Shown here: positions 34,607 to 42,962 of the stretch, in pieces
Numbering within the stretch: position 1 is the stretch's first letter
How the letters are laid out: the number at the start of each line of letters is the position of its first letter
Assembly: GCF_003952185.1 (NCBI RefSeq)
Contig: NZ_RXFS01000004.1
Location: 434,001-498,000 of the forward strand
Source of the DNA: Variovorax sp. 679
Lineage (GTDB): Bacteria; Pseudomonadota; Gammaproteobacteria; Burkholderiales; Burkholderiaceae_C
Length of the DNA: 64,000 nt
Direction of reading: 5' to 3'
Notes under the pieces: generated by a model
Databases searched by the model: none
What the model saw: only the letters and a program-made list of their open reading frames with translations
Told to the model about the DNA's origin: nothing
Translations under genes and position numbers: made by a program

Positions 34607-36073
34607 ATGCCTTCCGCGTCCTCCTCTTCCGCCGCTTTGCCGCCCCCTGTTCCCACCGCCCCCACCGCCGCCTGGAGCGAACTGTTCAGCGGCCGCAACG
34701 GCTGGCGCGCGCTGGCCCTGACCGGCGGCGTCGCGCTGCATGCGGTCAATGTGCACATCGTGACCACCGTGCTGCCCTCGGTGGTGCGCGAGATCGGCGG
34801 GCTCGACTGGTATGCGTGGAGCACCACGCTCTTCGTGATCGGCTCGATCCTCGGCGCCACGCTGTCTGTGCGGCTGCTCGCGGTGCTCGGCCCGCGCGGC
34901 GCCTGCCTGGCGGCGCTGGCTGTGTTCAGCGCGGGCTCGGTGGGCTGCGCGCTCGCGCCGGCCATGCCGTGGATGCTCGCGGGCCGCACGGTGCAGGGGC
35001 TGGGAGGGGGGCTGCTTGCGGCGCTGAGCTACGGGTTGATCCAGCTGGTGTTCGAGCAGCGGCTGTGGCCGCGCGCGGTGGCGCTGGTGTCGGGCATGTG
35101 GGGCGTGGCCACGCTGTGCGGGCCGGCCGTGGGCGGGCTGTTCGCGCAGGCCGGGCACTGGCGCTGGGCCTTCTGGTTCCTGCTGCCGGTGGCGGCGGCG
35201 CAGGCGCTGCTGGTGCTCGTGCAGCTGCGGCCCTCGATGGGCGTGAAGCACACGCGGCCCGCCGCTGCGCCGCGCGTGCCGGCGCTGCAGATCGGCCTGC
35301 TCGCGGCCTCGGTGCTGGTGATCGCCGCCAGCGGCCTGGTGCCTGACCTCGCCTTACAGGCCGTCGGCGTGGTGCTGGGCCTGGCCATCGGCTTCGCCGC
35401 CACGCGCATCGACAGCCGCGCCCCCGTGCGCGTACTGCCGTCGGGCGCCTACGCCGTGAGCGCGCCGCTCGGCGCCATCTACGCGAGCGTGGCGCTGCTG
35501 CTGATCGGCAGCACCACCGAGATCTTCGTGCCGTACTTCCTGCAGCTGCTGCACGGCCACTCGCCGCTGGCGGCGGGCTACCTGACGGCCGCGATGGCGG
35601 GCGGCTGGAGCGCCGGCTCGCTGCTGTCCTCGGGCCGCAGCGGCGCGAAGGCCGACGCCATGCTGCGCGCCGGGCCGGTCGCCTGCACGCTGGGGCTGGT
35701 GGCGCTCGCGCTGCTTTTGCCTTCGCCCGGGGTGTTGGGCGCGGGCGCCGGGACCCTGCTGATCGCCGCCGCGCTCGCCGCCGTGGGGCTCGGCGTGGGC
35801 ATCGGCTGGCCGCACCTGATCACGCGCGTGATGTCGCTGGCGCCGAAGGGCGAGGAGGGCCTTGCATCGGCCTCGATCACCACCGTGCAGCTCTACGGCA
35901 TGGCCGTGGGCGCGGCGGTGGCGGGGCTGGTGGCGAACGCGGCGGGCCTCAGCGTGCCGGGAGGCGCGGAGGGTGCCCGGTCGGCGGCCGTGTGGCTGTT
36001 CGCGGGCTTCGCGCTCGCACCGGTTGCTGCGGCATGGCTCGCGTACCGCGTCGTTGCGCGGCGCGGCTGGTGA
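34607..36073 (+). CDS. Major facilitator superfamily drug/metabolite exporter
   Basis: A 488-residue MFS protein with about 14 helices, as in the DHA2 exporters. Family marks are HIVTTVLPSVVREIGG after helix 1, RLLAVLGPRGACLAAL (A-motif region) and AGRTVQGLGGGLLAALSYGL. The first 30 residues are Ser/Ala/Pro-rich. The ATG at 34607 follows a candidate promoter at 34543. Convergent with the FAD monooxygenase gene (10 bp between stops), so it may export a product of that pathway, but this is a guess. Confidence 0.88.
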   Translation: MPSASSSSAALPPPVPTAPTAAWSELFSGRNGWRALALTGGVALHAVNVHIVTTVLPSVVREIGGLDWYAWSTTLFVIGSILGATLSVRLLAVLGPRGACLAALAVFSAGSVGCALAPAMPWMLAGRTVQGLGGGLLAALSYGLIQLVFEQRLWPRAVALVSGMWGVATLCGPAVGGLFAQAGHWRWAFWFLLPVAAAQALLVLVQLRPSMGVKHTRPAAAPRVPALQIGLLAASVLVIAASGLVPDLALQAVGVVLGLAIGFAATRIDSRAPVRVLPSGAYAVSAPLGAIYASVALLLIGSTTEIFVPYFLQLLHGHSPLAAGYLTAAMAGGWSAGSLLSSGRSGAKADAMLRAGPVACTLGLVALALLLPSPGVLGAGAGTLLIAAALAAVGLGVGIGWPHLITRVMSLAPKGEEGLASASITTVQLYGMAVGAAVAGLVANAAGLSVPGGAEGARSAAVWLFAGFALAPVAAAWLAYRVVARRGW

Positions 36074-36083
36074 GCGGGGTGGC

Positions 36084-37802
36084 TCAGGCGACCACGCCTT
36101 CCCACGCCAGCGCCCGCCGGCGCGCCCTGATCCGCTGGATCTCTCCGCGCAGCAGGCCCACCAGGTCGTAGACCTCGGACGGCAGGTGCGCGCCGCGCCA
36201 GGCCACGTGCTGGTCGGCGCGGCACAGCACCAGGCGGTGGGTGTAGGCCTTGGGCACGTCCTCGGTCTCGATGTCCAGCACCGTGAGCGGCATGTTGTAG
36301 GCGGCCGCCGCGCGCTCGAGCGGCCGCACGTCCACGCTGCGGTCGAAGCGCAGCATCGTGTAGCCGGGGCCGAAGGCGTCGTAGAGCGAGCGCCCGTCGG
36401 ACAGCCAGAAGTGCGGCGCGCGGCAGCCGGGCACGGTCGACGGCGTGAACTCGCCCATCGAGTAGGGCGGTGCCCTGTGCTCGCCGTCCGCGATGATGAT
36501 CGGCGAGCCGCTGTAGAAGTAGCCGAAGTTGAGCCCGCCGCAGCAGAACTGCTGCACGTTCAGCTCGTAGGCCTCGCGCCCGATGTCGGCGCGCAATGCG
36601 TCGCCCGCCGGGCCGGGCTCCTCGATGTTCGGCGGCACGGCGCGGCGCGCGCGGATCATCTTCTGCGCATGGTCCATCGCGAAGTTCGACACCTGCTCGG
36701 TGATCGGCTGGCGCTCGGCCTCGTAGGCATCGAGCATGGCCTCGTCGCCCCAGCCCTGCACCACCGCGCCCAGCAGCCACGAGAGGTTGAGCGCATCGGC
36801 GATGCCCGCGTTCATGCCGTAGCCCGCGTAGGGCACCCACAGGTGCGCCGCGTCGCCGGCGAGGAACACGCGCCCCTCGCGGAAGCGGTTGGCCACGAGG
36901 CGGCGGCCGATCCAGTCTTCCTTGCTGATGATCTGGTACTCGAAGTCGGGGCCCACGCCGAGGATGTCGCGCAGCGACTGGTCGCGGTCGACCGAGTCGA
37001 ACTCGGGCTCCTCCGCGTTCAGGTGGTTGTGCACCAGCCAGGTCTCGTGCCCGTCGATGGCGAACATCGTGCCGCAGCGGCGCGGGTTCATCGCGTAGTA
37101 CGACCACGCCAGCTTGCCAGGAATGAGCGCGCGCAGCTCCGGCGCGCGGATGAAGGTCGACTGCACACGCTGGATCACCGCCGTGCCCTCGAGCTTCGAG
37201 CCGATCTGCTTGCGCACGGCCGAGGAGCCGCCGTCGCAGCCCACCATGTAGCGGCAGCGGATGCTGCGCGTCACGCCGCTGTCCATGTCGGTGGCGATGG
37301 CGGTCACGCCCTCGTGGTCCTGCGTGAAGCCCGCGAACTGTGTGCGGTTGAGCAGCTGAACGCCCGGCAGCGCGGCCGTGTGCTTCAGCAATATGGGTTC
37401 CAGGTAGATCTGGTTGATGCGGTGCGGCGGCTCCGGCGTGGGCCACCACGCGTCGGGGCCTTCGGTCTCGGTGTAGCGGTCGCGCCGGCAGGGAATCGGA
37501 ATGCGCGTGAGCTCGGTGCCCGTGACGGTGGTGCGGAACACCACGTCGTTCGGATGGTCGGCCGGCAGCCCCGCGTCGCGCAGCTTCTGCGCCACGCCCA
37601 GGCGGCGGAACTGTTCCATGGTGCGCGAAGCCACATGGTTGCACTTCACGTTCGGCGGCTCGGCGAAGCGGCGCGTCTCGCAGATGAGGACGGAGACGCC
37701 GCGCGAGGCGAGGTCCATGGCCAGCGTGAGGCCCACGGGGCCGGCTCCGACGATCATCACGTCGGCCTGCAGTGCTGCTGAGGTGTGGTGGCGGTCGGTC
37801 AT
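36084..37802 (-). CDS. FAD-dependent aromatic monooxygenase (PheA/TfdB/MhpA type)
   Basis: A 572-residue group A flavoprotein hydroxylase. Motifs: GAGPVGLTLAMDLASRG (FAD dinucleotide fold, residues 18-34), the DG region MVGCDGGSSAVRKQIG (about 180) and the GD region VFLAGDAAHLWVPYAGYGMN (about 315) that contacts FAD ribityl. The C-terminal thioredoxin-like part (about 440-572) is retained. Substrate is probably a hydroxylated aromatic acid or phenol. The Bug receptor gene 18 bp upstream in the same direction suggests uptake and oxidation are co-expressed. Confidence 0.9.
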   Translation of the reverse strand: MTDRHHTSAALQADVMIVGAGPVGLTLAMDLASRGVSVLICETRRFAEPPNVKCNHVASRTMEQFRRLGVAQKLRDAGLPADHPNDVVFRTTVTGTELTRIPIPCRRDRYTETEGPDAWWPTPEPPHRINQIYLEPILLKHTAALPGVQLLNRTQFAGFTQDHEGVTAIATDMDSGVTRSIRCRYMVGCDGGSSAVRKQIGSKLEGTAVIQRVQSTFIRAPELRALIPGKLAWSYYAMNPRRCGTMFAIDGHETWLVHNHLNAEEPEFDSVDRDQSLRDILGVGPDFEYQIISKEDWIGRRLVANRFREGRVFLAGDAAHLWVPYAGYGMNAGIADALNLSWLLGAVVQGWGDEAMLDAYEAERQPITEQVSNFAMDHAQKMIRARRAVPPNIEEPGPAGDALRADIGREAYELNVQQFCCGGLNFGYFYSGSPIIIADGEHRAPPYSMGEFTPSTVPGCRAPHFWLSDGRSLYDAFGPGYTMLRFDRSVDVRPLERAAAAYNMPLTVLDIETEDVPKAYTHRLVLCRADQHVAWRGAHLPSEVYDLVGLLRGEIQRIRARRRALAWEGVVA

Positions 37803-37820
37803 GCTCTGGCGGGTGCGTCG

Positions 37821-38840
37821 TCAGTCGAGCCGGATGCGGGCGGCCTGGATCACCTTCGCCCACTTCTTCGTTTCGGACTGGATGTAGGCCTCGAAGGCCT
37901 CGGTGGAGGCAGGCGCGGGCTCCGCGCCGAGGTTGCGCATCGAGGCCTTGATCTGCTCGTCGCCGAGTGCGGCGTTGATTTCTGCGTTGAGGCGCGCGAC
38001 GACGGGTGCCGGCGTGCCTGCGGGAGCCACCACGCCGAACCAGCCGGTGGAGTCGTAGCCCGGCAACCCGGCTTCGGCCACGGTGGGCACCTCGGGCAGC
38101 ATCGGCACGCGCTGCGCGCTCGTCACCGCGAAGGCCACCAGCTTGCCGGCCCTGATCTGCTGCAGCGAAGCCGGCAGGTCGACCAGCGCGAGCGGGATCT
38201 GCCCCGCGATGGCGTCGAGCGCCGCCGGGCCCGAGCCGCGGTATGGCACCTCGACCAGCTTCACGTCGGCCATCTGCGCGAAGAGGGCCGCCGACAGATG
38301 CATCGCCGTGCCGTTGCCGCCGTGGCCGATCGACAGCGTGCCCGGGTTGGCCTTGGCCAGCGCGATCAGCTCGCGCTGCGTGCGCGCGGCAATGGAAGGG
38401 TGGCCCACGATCACGAAGGGCGTGGCCGCGACCATGGCCACGGGCTTGAAGTCCTTCACCGGATCGAAGGGCATCTGCGGATAGAGGCTGACGTTGGCGG
38501 CCAGCGCGCCCGCCGCGCCCAGCCCGAGCGTGTAGCCGTCGGCGGGCGTCTTCGCCACCAGCGAGAGGCCCACGTTGCCGCCCGCGCCCGGCTTGTTGTC
38601 GATCACCACCGGCTGTCCCAGCTTCTCGTTGAGCCGCGGCACCAGCATGCGCATCACTGCGTCGGCGCTGCCGCCGGGCGGGAAGGTCACGACCAGGCGG
38701 ATGGGCTTGTTCGGGAAATCGGCGGCTGTCGAAGAGGGCGCCTGCGCGAGCGCCGCGCCGCCGGTCAGTGCCGCGCCGGCGGCCGCCAGCAGCAGTTGCC
38801 GGCGAAGCACGCTCTTCCCGCGGGCAAGGGGTGCTGCCAT
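37821..38840 (-). CDS. Bug-family substrate-binding protein beside an aromatic monooxygenase
   Basis: A 339-residue receptor with a signal peptide (about 1-33: RRQLLLAAAGAALTGGAALAQA). Hallmarks are FPNKPIRLVVTFPPGGSADA, VIDNKPGAGGNVGLS, VPYRGSGPAALDAIAGQ and MLPEVPTVAEAG. It is the first gene of the minus-strand monooxygenase unit and is divergent from a LysR regulator 97 bp away. That suggests an inducible module for an aromatic carboxylate. No TctAB membrane genes are seen. Confidence 0.91.
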   Translation of the reverse strand: MAAPLARGKSVLRRQLLLAAAGAALTGGAALAQAPSSTAADFPNKPIRLVVTFPPGGSADAVMRMLVPRLNEKLGQPVVIDNKPGAGGNVGLSLVAKTPADGYTLGLGAAGALAANVSLYPQMPFDPVKDFKPVAMVAATPFVIVGHPSIAARTQRELIALAKANPGTLSIGHGGNGTAMHLSAALFAQMADVKLVEVPYRGSGPAALDAIAGQIPLALVDLPASLQQIRAGKLVAFAVTSAQRVPMLPEVPTVAEAGLPGYDSTGWFGVVAPAGTPAPVVARLNAEINAALGDEQIKASMRNLGAEPAPASTEAFEAYIQSETKKWAKVIQAARIRLD

Positions 38841-38910
38841 CGAGACTCCTTGAATGTGATGTGTCTTTTGGATGATTGAACGATGAGAGTATTCATTCGT
38901 AAATCAAGAA

Positions 38911-38924
38911 ATTTCTAATGAAAT
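38911..38924. promoter_or_regulatory. Candidate LysR-type operator
   Basis: ATTTC-TAAT-GAAAT, perfect 5-bp arms, in an A/T-rich 97-bp gap between the divergent Bug and LysR genes, 13 bp before the LysR ATG. Confidence 0.5.
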
Positions 38925-38937
38925 ATCATCTTTGCTG

Positions 38938-39834
38938 ATGAATGCGAACTTCAGTCCTACGATCCGCCAGCTGCGTGCGTTCCTCGCCGTCTACCAGCTG
39001 AAAAAGCTCAGCGCGGCGGCGCAGCGGCTGTTCGTCACGCAGTCTGCGGTGAGCATGCTGATCCGCCAGCTCGAGGAGGGCCTCGACACGCGCCTGTTCG
39101 ATCGCACCACGCGCTCGCTCAAGGCCACGGCGGCGGCCGAGCAGATGATGGTGACGGTCGAGCGCATCCTGCGCGACGTGGATTCGCTGTCGAACGACTT
39201 CCGAGAGCTGGCCACGCTCGAGCGCGGCCGCGTCACGCTGGCCATCACGCCCACGCTCGCGGCCTTCCTGCTGCCCGATGCCATACGCGCCTTCAACGAA
39301 CAGCACCCCGGCGTCCGCGTGCTGGTGAACGACTGCGCGCCCGACCAGTTCATCTCGCGCATCATCGGCGAGCACGTGGACTTCGGCATCGGCACCCCCG
39401 AGCGGCCCGGCCCCGAGGTCGAGGTGCAGCGCCTCATGCGCGACCACCTCGCCGTGGTCTGCCGCACCGACCATCCGCTGGCCAGGGCCCGCGTGGTGCG
39501 CTGGAGCGACCTGGGCGGCCATCCGGTCATCACGGTGCGCCCGGGGTATGGCGTGCGCCCGCTCATCGACGGCACTGCGGCCGAGGCGGGCGTGGCGCTC
39601 GACGTGGTGAACGAGGTGTCGTTCCTATCCACCGCCATCTGGATGACGGCCGCCGGCATGGGCGCGTCGATCATGCCCTCGGCCTTCGCGCGCGCGGAGG
39701 CCGATCCGTCGCTGGTCATCAAGGTGCTGAGCTCGCCGCGCGTGTCGCGCGACATCTCCATCGTCACCAAGCGCGGCCATTCGCTCTCGGCCGCGGCGCG
39801 CGCCTTCATCGAGGCACTGAAGCGCTCCCTATAA
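38938..39834 (+). CDS. LysR-family transcriptional regulator
   Basis: A 298-residue regulator with helix-turn-helix (IRQLRAFLAVYQLKKLSA, LFVTQSAVSMLIRQLEEG) and a periplasmic-binding-like effector domain (about 95-290). The ATG at 38938 is preferred to a TTG two codons upstream. It is divergent from the Bug-monooxygenase unit and close to the operator at 38911, so it probably controls that unit. Its stop codon overlaps a TATAAT at 39830. Confidence 0.92.
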   Translation: MNANFSPTIRQLRAFLAVYQLKKLSAAAQRLFVTQSAVSMLIRQLEEGLDTRLFDRTTRSLKATAAAEQMMVTVERILRDVDSLSNDFRELATLERGRVTLAITPTLAAFLLPDAIRAFNEQHPGVRVLVNDCAPDQFISRIIGEHVDFGIGTPERPGPEVEVQRLMRDHLAVVCRTDHPLARARVVRWSDLGGHPVITVRPGYGVRPLIDGTAAEAGVALDVVNEVSFLSTAIWMTAAGMGASIMPSAFARAEADPSLVIKVLSSPRVSRDISIVTKRGHSLSAAARAFIEALKRSL

Positions 39835-39835
39835 T
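39830..39835 (+). promoter_or_regulatory. Consensus -10 element overlapping the LysR stop
   Basis: TATAAT exactly matches the sigma-70 -10 consensus and includes the TAA stop of the LysR gene. The DUF3053 gene begins 31 bases on, with AGGAGG as ribosome-binding site. The -35 is weak. Confidence 0.5.
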
Positions 39836-39866
39836 TTTTCGGCACAACAACAGGAGGGCCCGGCCC

Positions 39867-40577
39867 ATGAGAACTTTCATTCGACGTCTCGGGGCGATGT
39901 CGCTCCTCGTTGCCTTCAGCCTCGCGCTGGTGGCCTGCGGCAACAAGGAGGCCGAGCAGCGCAAGGCGTTCATCACCTTCCTGCAGGCCCGCGTGCTCGA
40001 CAGGCCCGGCCTGCACGTGCCGACGCCCAGCGCGGAAGAAAAAGCCTCGTTCGGCGACTACGCGCAGCACTATGCCGTGATCACCGACTTCAACGAAGGC
40101 ATGAACAAGTCGGTGAGCCAGCCCATGACGCAGATCATGGCCAAGGGCGCGCTGCGCTCCATCGCCGACCTCCCGGCGCGCCGCGACGACCTCAAGGCCG
40201 CGAAGGACGGCCTCACGGGCCTGCGCACCGCGCTCGACCAGCAGGCCGCCAAGGCCGATGCCGCGCACGCGCAGCTCAAGCAGCCCGACGACCTGAAGCA
40301 GGTCTACGACAAGGCCTTCGACCGGACCGTGACCGTGCCGGCCACCACCTTCAAGGAAGTGTTCCCCGCGCTCGACACCGTGTTCGACAGCGCACTGGCC
40401 ATCGGAGACTTCCTCGAGAAGAACAAGTCGAAGATCCAGATCGCCGGCAGCAGCATCACCGTGACCGACCCTGCCGTACAGGCCGAGCTCAACAAGATGC
40501 TGCAGCAGCTCAACGGCCAGTCGGCCGCCATCAACGCGGCGCAACGCAAGATGCAGGCGGTGGTGCGAGGAGGATAG
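39867..40577 (+). CDS. DUF3053-family lipoprotein
   Basis: A 236-residue lipoprotein with lipobox (ALVACGN, acylated Cys near residue 25) and an all-helical body rich in coiled-coil-like stretches (EAEQRKAFITFLQARVL; DDLKAAKDGLTGLRTALDQQ). The N-terminal KAFITFLQARVLDRPGLHVP is the conserved DUF3053 block seen in E. coli YiaF. AGGAGG lies 10 bases before the ATG. Repeat copy E begins directly after the stop codon. Function unknown. Confidence 0.8.
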   Translation: MRTFIRRLGAMSLLVAFSLALVACGNKEAEQRKAFITFLQARVLDRPGLHVPTPSAEEKASFGDYAQHYAVITDFNEGMNKSVSQPMTQIMAKGALRSIADLPARRDDLKAAKDGLTGLRTALDQQAAKADAAHAQLKQPDDLKQVYDKAFDRTVTVPATTFKEVFPALDTVFDSALAIGDFLEKNKSKIQIAGSSITVTDPAVQAELNKMLQQLNGQSAAINAAQRKMQAVVRGG

Positions 40578-40673
40578 GCTCGCCCCCAGGCTGCGCGCAC
40601 TTCGTGTCGCTTCGCCTTCCCCCTACCGGGGGCAACACCTGAGGCCCGGCAAAGCCGGTTCCTCGGTGTTTCC
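40578..40673 (-). repeat. Dispersed three-hairpin intergenic element, copy E
   Basis: Reverse copy starting at the base after the DUF3053 stop. It has AACACC/GGTGTT, GAGG/CCTC (as in copy A) and CCGGC/GCCGG. Hairpin 2 is CCCCC-TACC-GGGGG as read here. It ends 24 bp before the thiL stop and separates these convergent genes. Confidence 0.9.
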
Positions 40674-40696
40674 CGAAAGATCGGGATTGCGGGAGG

Positions 40697-41653
40697 CTAG
40701 ATGAAATGGTCGAATGAGCCGAAGCGCTGCGACACCGGCGCGCCGGCCGCGTCGACGATGCGCAGGCCGGCGTCGGCCTCGATGCGGCCGATGCGCGTGA
40801 CGCGCGTGGCGCTGTCCATGCCCGCCTGCCCGATCGCGTTGCGTGCCGATGCGGGCGCGGTGAAGACCAGCTCGTAGTCGTCGCCACCCGAGAGCGCGCA
40901 GGTGCGGCGCAGCTCCTCGCTCAGGTTGCCGGTGTCGACCGAGATCAGCGCGGTGGCCGCGTCGGCGTCGAGCGTGGCGCCTACATTGCTGGATGCGAGG
41001 ATGTGGCCCAGGTCGCCGATGAGTCCGTCGCTCACGTCCACCGCCGAAGTGGCGATGCCGCGCAGGGCCTGCCCTAGCGCCACGCGCGGCGTGGGTTGTT
41101 CCATGCGCCGGCGCGCCACGTCGAAGGCGTCCGCCTGCAGTGCGATCGTGCCGCGGAACACCTCGAGCGCAAGGCGCGCCTCGCCCGGCGTGCCGCTCAC
41201 CCAGATGTCGTCGCCCGCGCGCGCGCCCGAGCGCAGCAGCGCCGCGCCGGCCGGCACCTCGCCGAACACCGTGATGCAGATGTTGAGCGGGCCGCGCGTG
41301 GTGTCGCCGCCCACCAGCTCGCAGCCGTGCGCGTCGGCCAGCGCAAGCAGGCCGCGCGAGAAACCTTCGAGCCAGTGTTCGTCGACACCCGGCAGCGCCA
41401 GCGCCAGCGTGAAGGCCAGCGGCTTCGCGCCGCAGGCCGCCAGGTCGCTGAGGTTCACCGCCAGCGCCTTGTGGCCGAGCCGGGCCGGATCGACGGTGGA
41501 AAGAAAGTGCCGGCCCTCGACCAGCATGTCGGAGGAGACGGCGAGCTGCATGCCCGCAGCCGGCGCGAGCAGCGCGCAGTCGTCGCCCACGCCGAGCGGG
41601 GAGCGCGTGGCGGGGCGCTTGAAATAGCGTGCGATCAGGTCGAATTCACCCAT
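40697..41653 (-). CDS. thiL: Thiamine-monophosphate kinase
   Basis: A 318-residue kinase that phosphorylates thiamine monophosphate to the active diphosphate. The N-terminal GEFDLIARYFKRP, LGVGDDCALLAP (metal and phosphate contacts), VSSDMLVEGRHFL, NLSDLAACGAKPLAF, VGGDTTRGP and AVDVSDGLIGDLGHIL are all canonical. An ATG at 41668 would add five residues. In many betaproteobacteria thiL is followed directly by pgpA and cinA; here they lie about 6 kb downstream, separated by the monooxygenase block. Confidence 0.95.
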   Translation of the reverse strand: MGEFDLIARYFKRPATRSPLGVGDDCALLAPAAGMQLAVSSDMLVEGRHFLSTVDPARLGHKALAVNLSDLAACGAKPLAFTLALALPGVDEHWLEGFSRGLLALADAHGCELVGGDTTRGPLNICITVFGEVPAGAALLRSGARAGDDIWVSGTPGEARLALEVFRGTIALQADAFDVARRRMEQPTPRVALGQALRGIATSAVDVSDGLIGDLGHILASSNVGATLDADAATALISVDTGNLSEELRRTCALSGGDDYELVFTAPASARNAIGQAGMDSATRVTRIGRIEADAGLRIVDAAGAPVSQRFGSFDHFI

Positions 41654-41673
41654 TGGGGGTGAGAGCATAAAGG

Positions 41674-42246
41674 CTACGCCGCCGGGCGGAGTTCCCGGCG
41701 CGGCAGCCGCAGCGCTTGAAGCAGCCTGGCGCCGGCGTCCGCAAGCACGTCCTCGTTGTGGATCTCGATGGCCGCCAGCCCCGGTGGAATGCGGAAATCG
41801 AGCGCTCGCCGCACGCGTGCTTCAACCATCTCGGCCGACTCGCGCCCTCGCGCCATCAGGCGGCTGCGCAGCGTCTCGACGCTGGCGGTGACGTGCACGA
41901 CCGTCATGTGCGGAAACCGGCGCGCGGCCTGTGGCAGGTAGGCGCGCGATCCGTTGACGATCACCGTGCCGTCATCGCGCGGCGGCACCAGCTCGGCATG
42001 GCGCACGCCGTAGCAAAGGCCGTTGGCCTCCCAGTCGAGCCCGAAGGCGCCGGCCCCGCGCAGTTGCAGGAAGCCGGGCACGTCGACGCTGTCGTGCTGC
42101 TCGCCACCGGCGGCCACGGCGCGCGTGATGGTGCGGCGGGCGAAGGCGACCGGTGCGTCGTGCGGAAGGTGTTCCTTCAGCCAGCCGAGCAGGCTGTCCT
42201 TGCCGGCGCCGGAAGGGCCCGCCACGTACACGAGGCGGCCGGTCAT
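41674..42246 (-). CDS. phnN: Ribose 1,5-bisphosphate phosphokinase PhnN
   Basis: A 190-residue guanylate-kinase-fold enzyme that makes PRPP from ribose 1,5-bisphosphate, recycling the sugar moiety of phosphonate breakdown. The P-loop is AGPSGAGKDSLLGWL. TRAVAAGGEQHDSVDV and FGLDWEANGLCYGV are conserved. Its start overlaps the DUF1045 stop by 4 bp (ATGA). It is the third gene of the phnF-DUF1045-phnN unit. Confidence 0.93.
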   Translation of the reverse strand: MTGRLVYVAGPSGAGKDSLLGWLKEHLPHDAPVAFARRTITRAVAAGGEQHDSVDVPGFLQLRGAGAFGLDWEANGLCYGVRHAELVPPRDDGTVIVNGSRAYLPQAARRFPHMTVVHVTASVETLRSRLMARGRESAEMVEARVRRALDFRIPPGLAAIEIHNEDVLADAGARLLQALRLPRRELRPAA

Positions 42247-42962
42247 CGGCCCAGCTCCATCTGTGCGAGGCACACGAAGTCGGTTCCGGGCGACGGTTCG
42301 GCGAAGAGGCTGACGGCCTCGAAGCGCAGCGGTGCCGTCGATGCGAGCAGTGGCGCGAAGTGCTGCCGTGCCGCCGCCTGCAGCGCCGCCACGATGCCGG
42401 GCTCGACGTCGCGCAACGAGCCGGTCAGCGACATGTGGAAGCGGAAGCGGTCCATCACGAAGGGGTAGCCCCAGCGCAGCAGCAGTGCGTCTTCCTCGGG
42501 CGTGAGGCCGGCCGCGCGGCGTCGCTGGAGTTCGGAGGGTGGAAGCGGCTCGGCGAAGGCATGCAGCGCCGTCACGCAGGCATCGGCTGTCGCGCGCAGC
42601 GACGCGTTCGGCCGGGCCGGCACGAGCGCGAGGAAATCGTCGAGCAGCGCGACCTCCAGCGCAGGCATGTCGAAGGGCTCCAGCGTGCGGCAGAGCGCCT
42701 GCATGCCGGCGCGCAACTCCTGCTCGCCGAACTGCTGTCGCAGCACGAAGGGCGCAGCGAGCGTCGCATGCCAGCCGTAGCGTCGCGGCGCGGCCGTGAG
42801 CCGCTGCAGCAGTTCCATCGGCACTTCCGCGATGGCCGGCAGCGGCCATGTGCGTTCGCTCGCGGCGCACCGGCCCAGCCAGCGGCTGCCGGCCTCCCAC
42901 CATGCGCTTTCGACTTGCGGCGCGAAGTAGGCCGCGTAGCGGTGACGGCGCCCGTCACTCAT
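42243..42962 (-). CDS. DUF1045 phosphonate-linked 2H phosphoesterase-like protein
   Basis: A 239-residue protein with the two H-x-(S/T) elements of the 2H phosphoesterase fold: RYGWHATLAAPF and RFRFHMSLTGSL. This family is found next to phn genes and may open the cyclic ribose phosphate made by C-P lyase, as PhnP does in E. coli. No phnP was found here, so this protein is the best candidate for that step (inference). It overlaps phnF by 8 bp and phnN by 4 bp. Confidence 0.88.
   Translation of the reverse strand: MSDGRRHRYAAYFAPQVESAWWEAGSRWLGRCAASERTWPLPAIAEVPMELLQRLTAAPRRYGWHATLAAPFVLRQQFGEQELRAGMQALCRTLEPFDMPALEVALLDDFLALVPARPNASLRATADACVTALHAFAEPLPPSELQRRRAAGLTPEEDALLLRWGYPFVMDRFRFHMSLTGSLRDVEPGIVAALQAAARQHFAPLLASTAPLRFEAVSLFAEPSPGTDFVCLAQMELGR

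Noticed and set aside
40578..41700. A TPP riboswitch near thiL
   Set aside because: No conserved THI-box sequence is visible upstream of thiL; the structured DNA here is repeat copy E, which lies after thiL.
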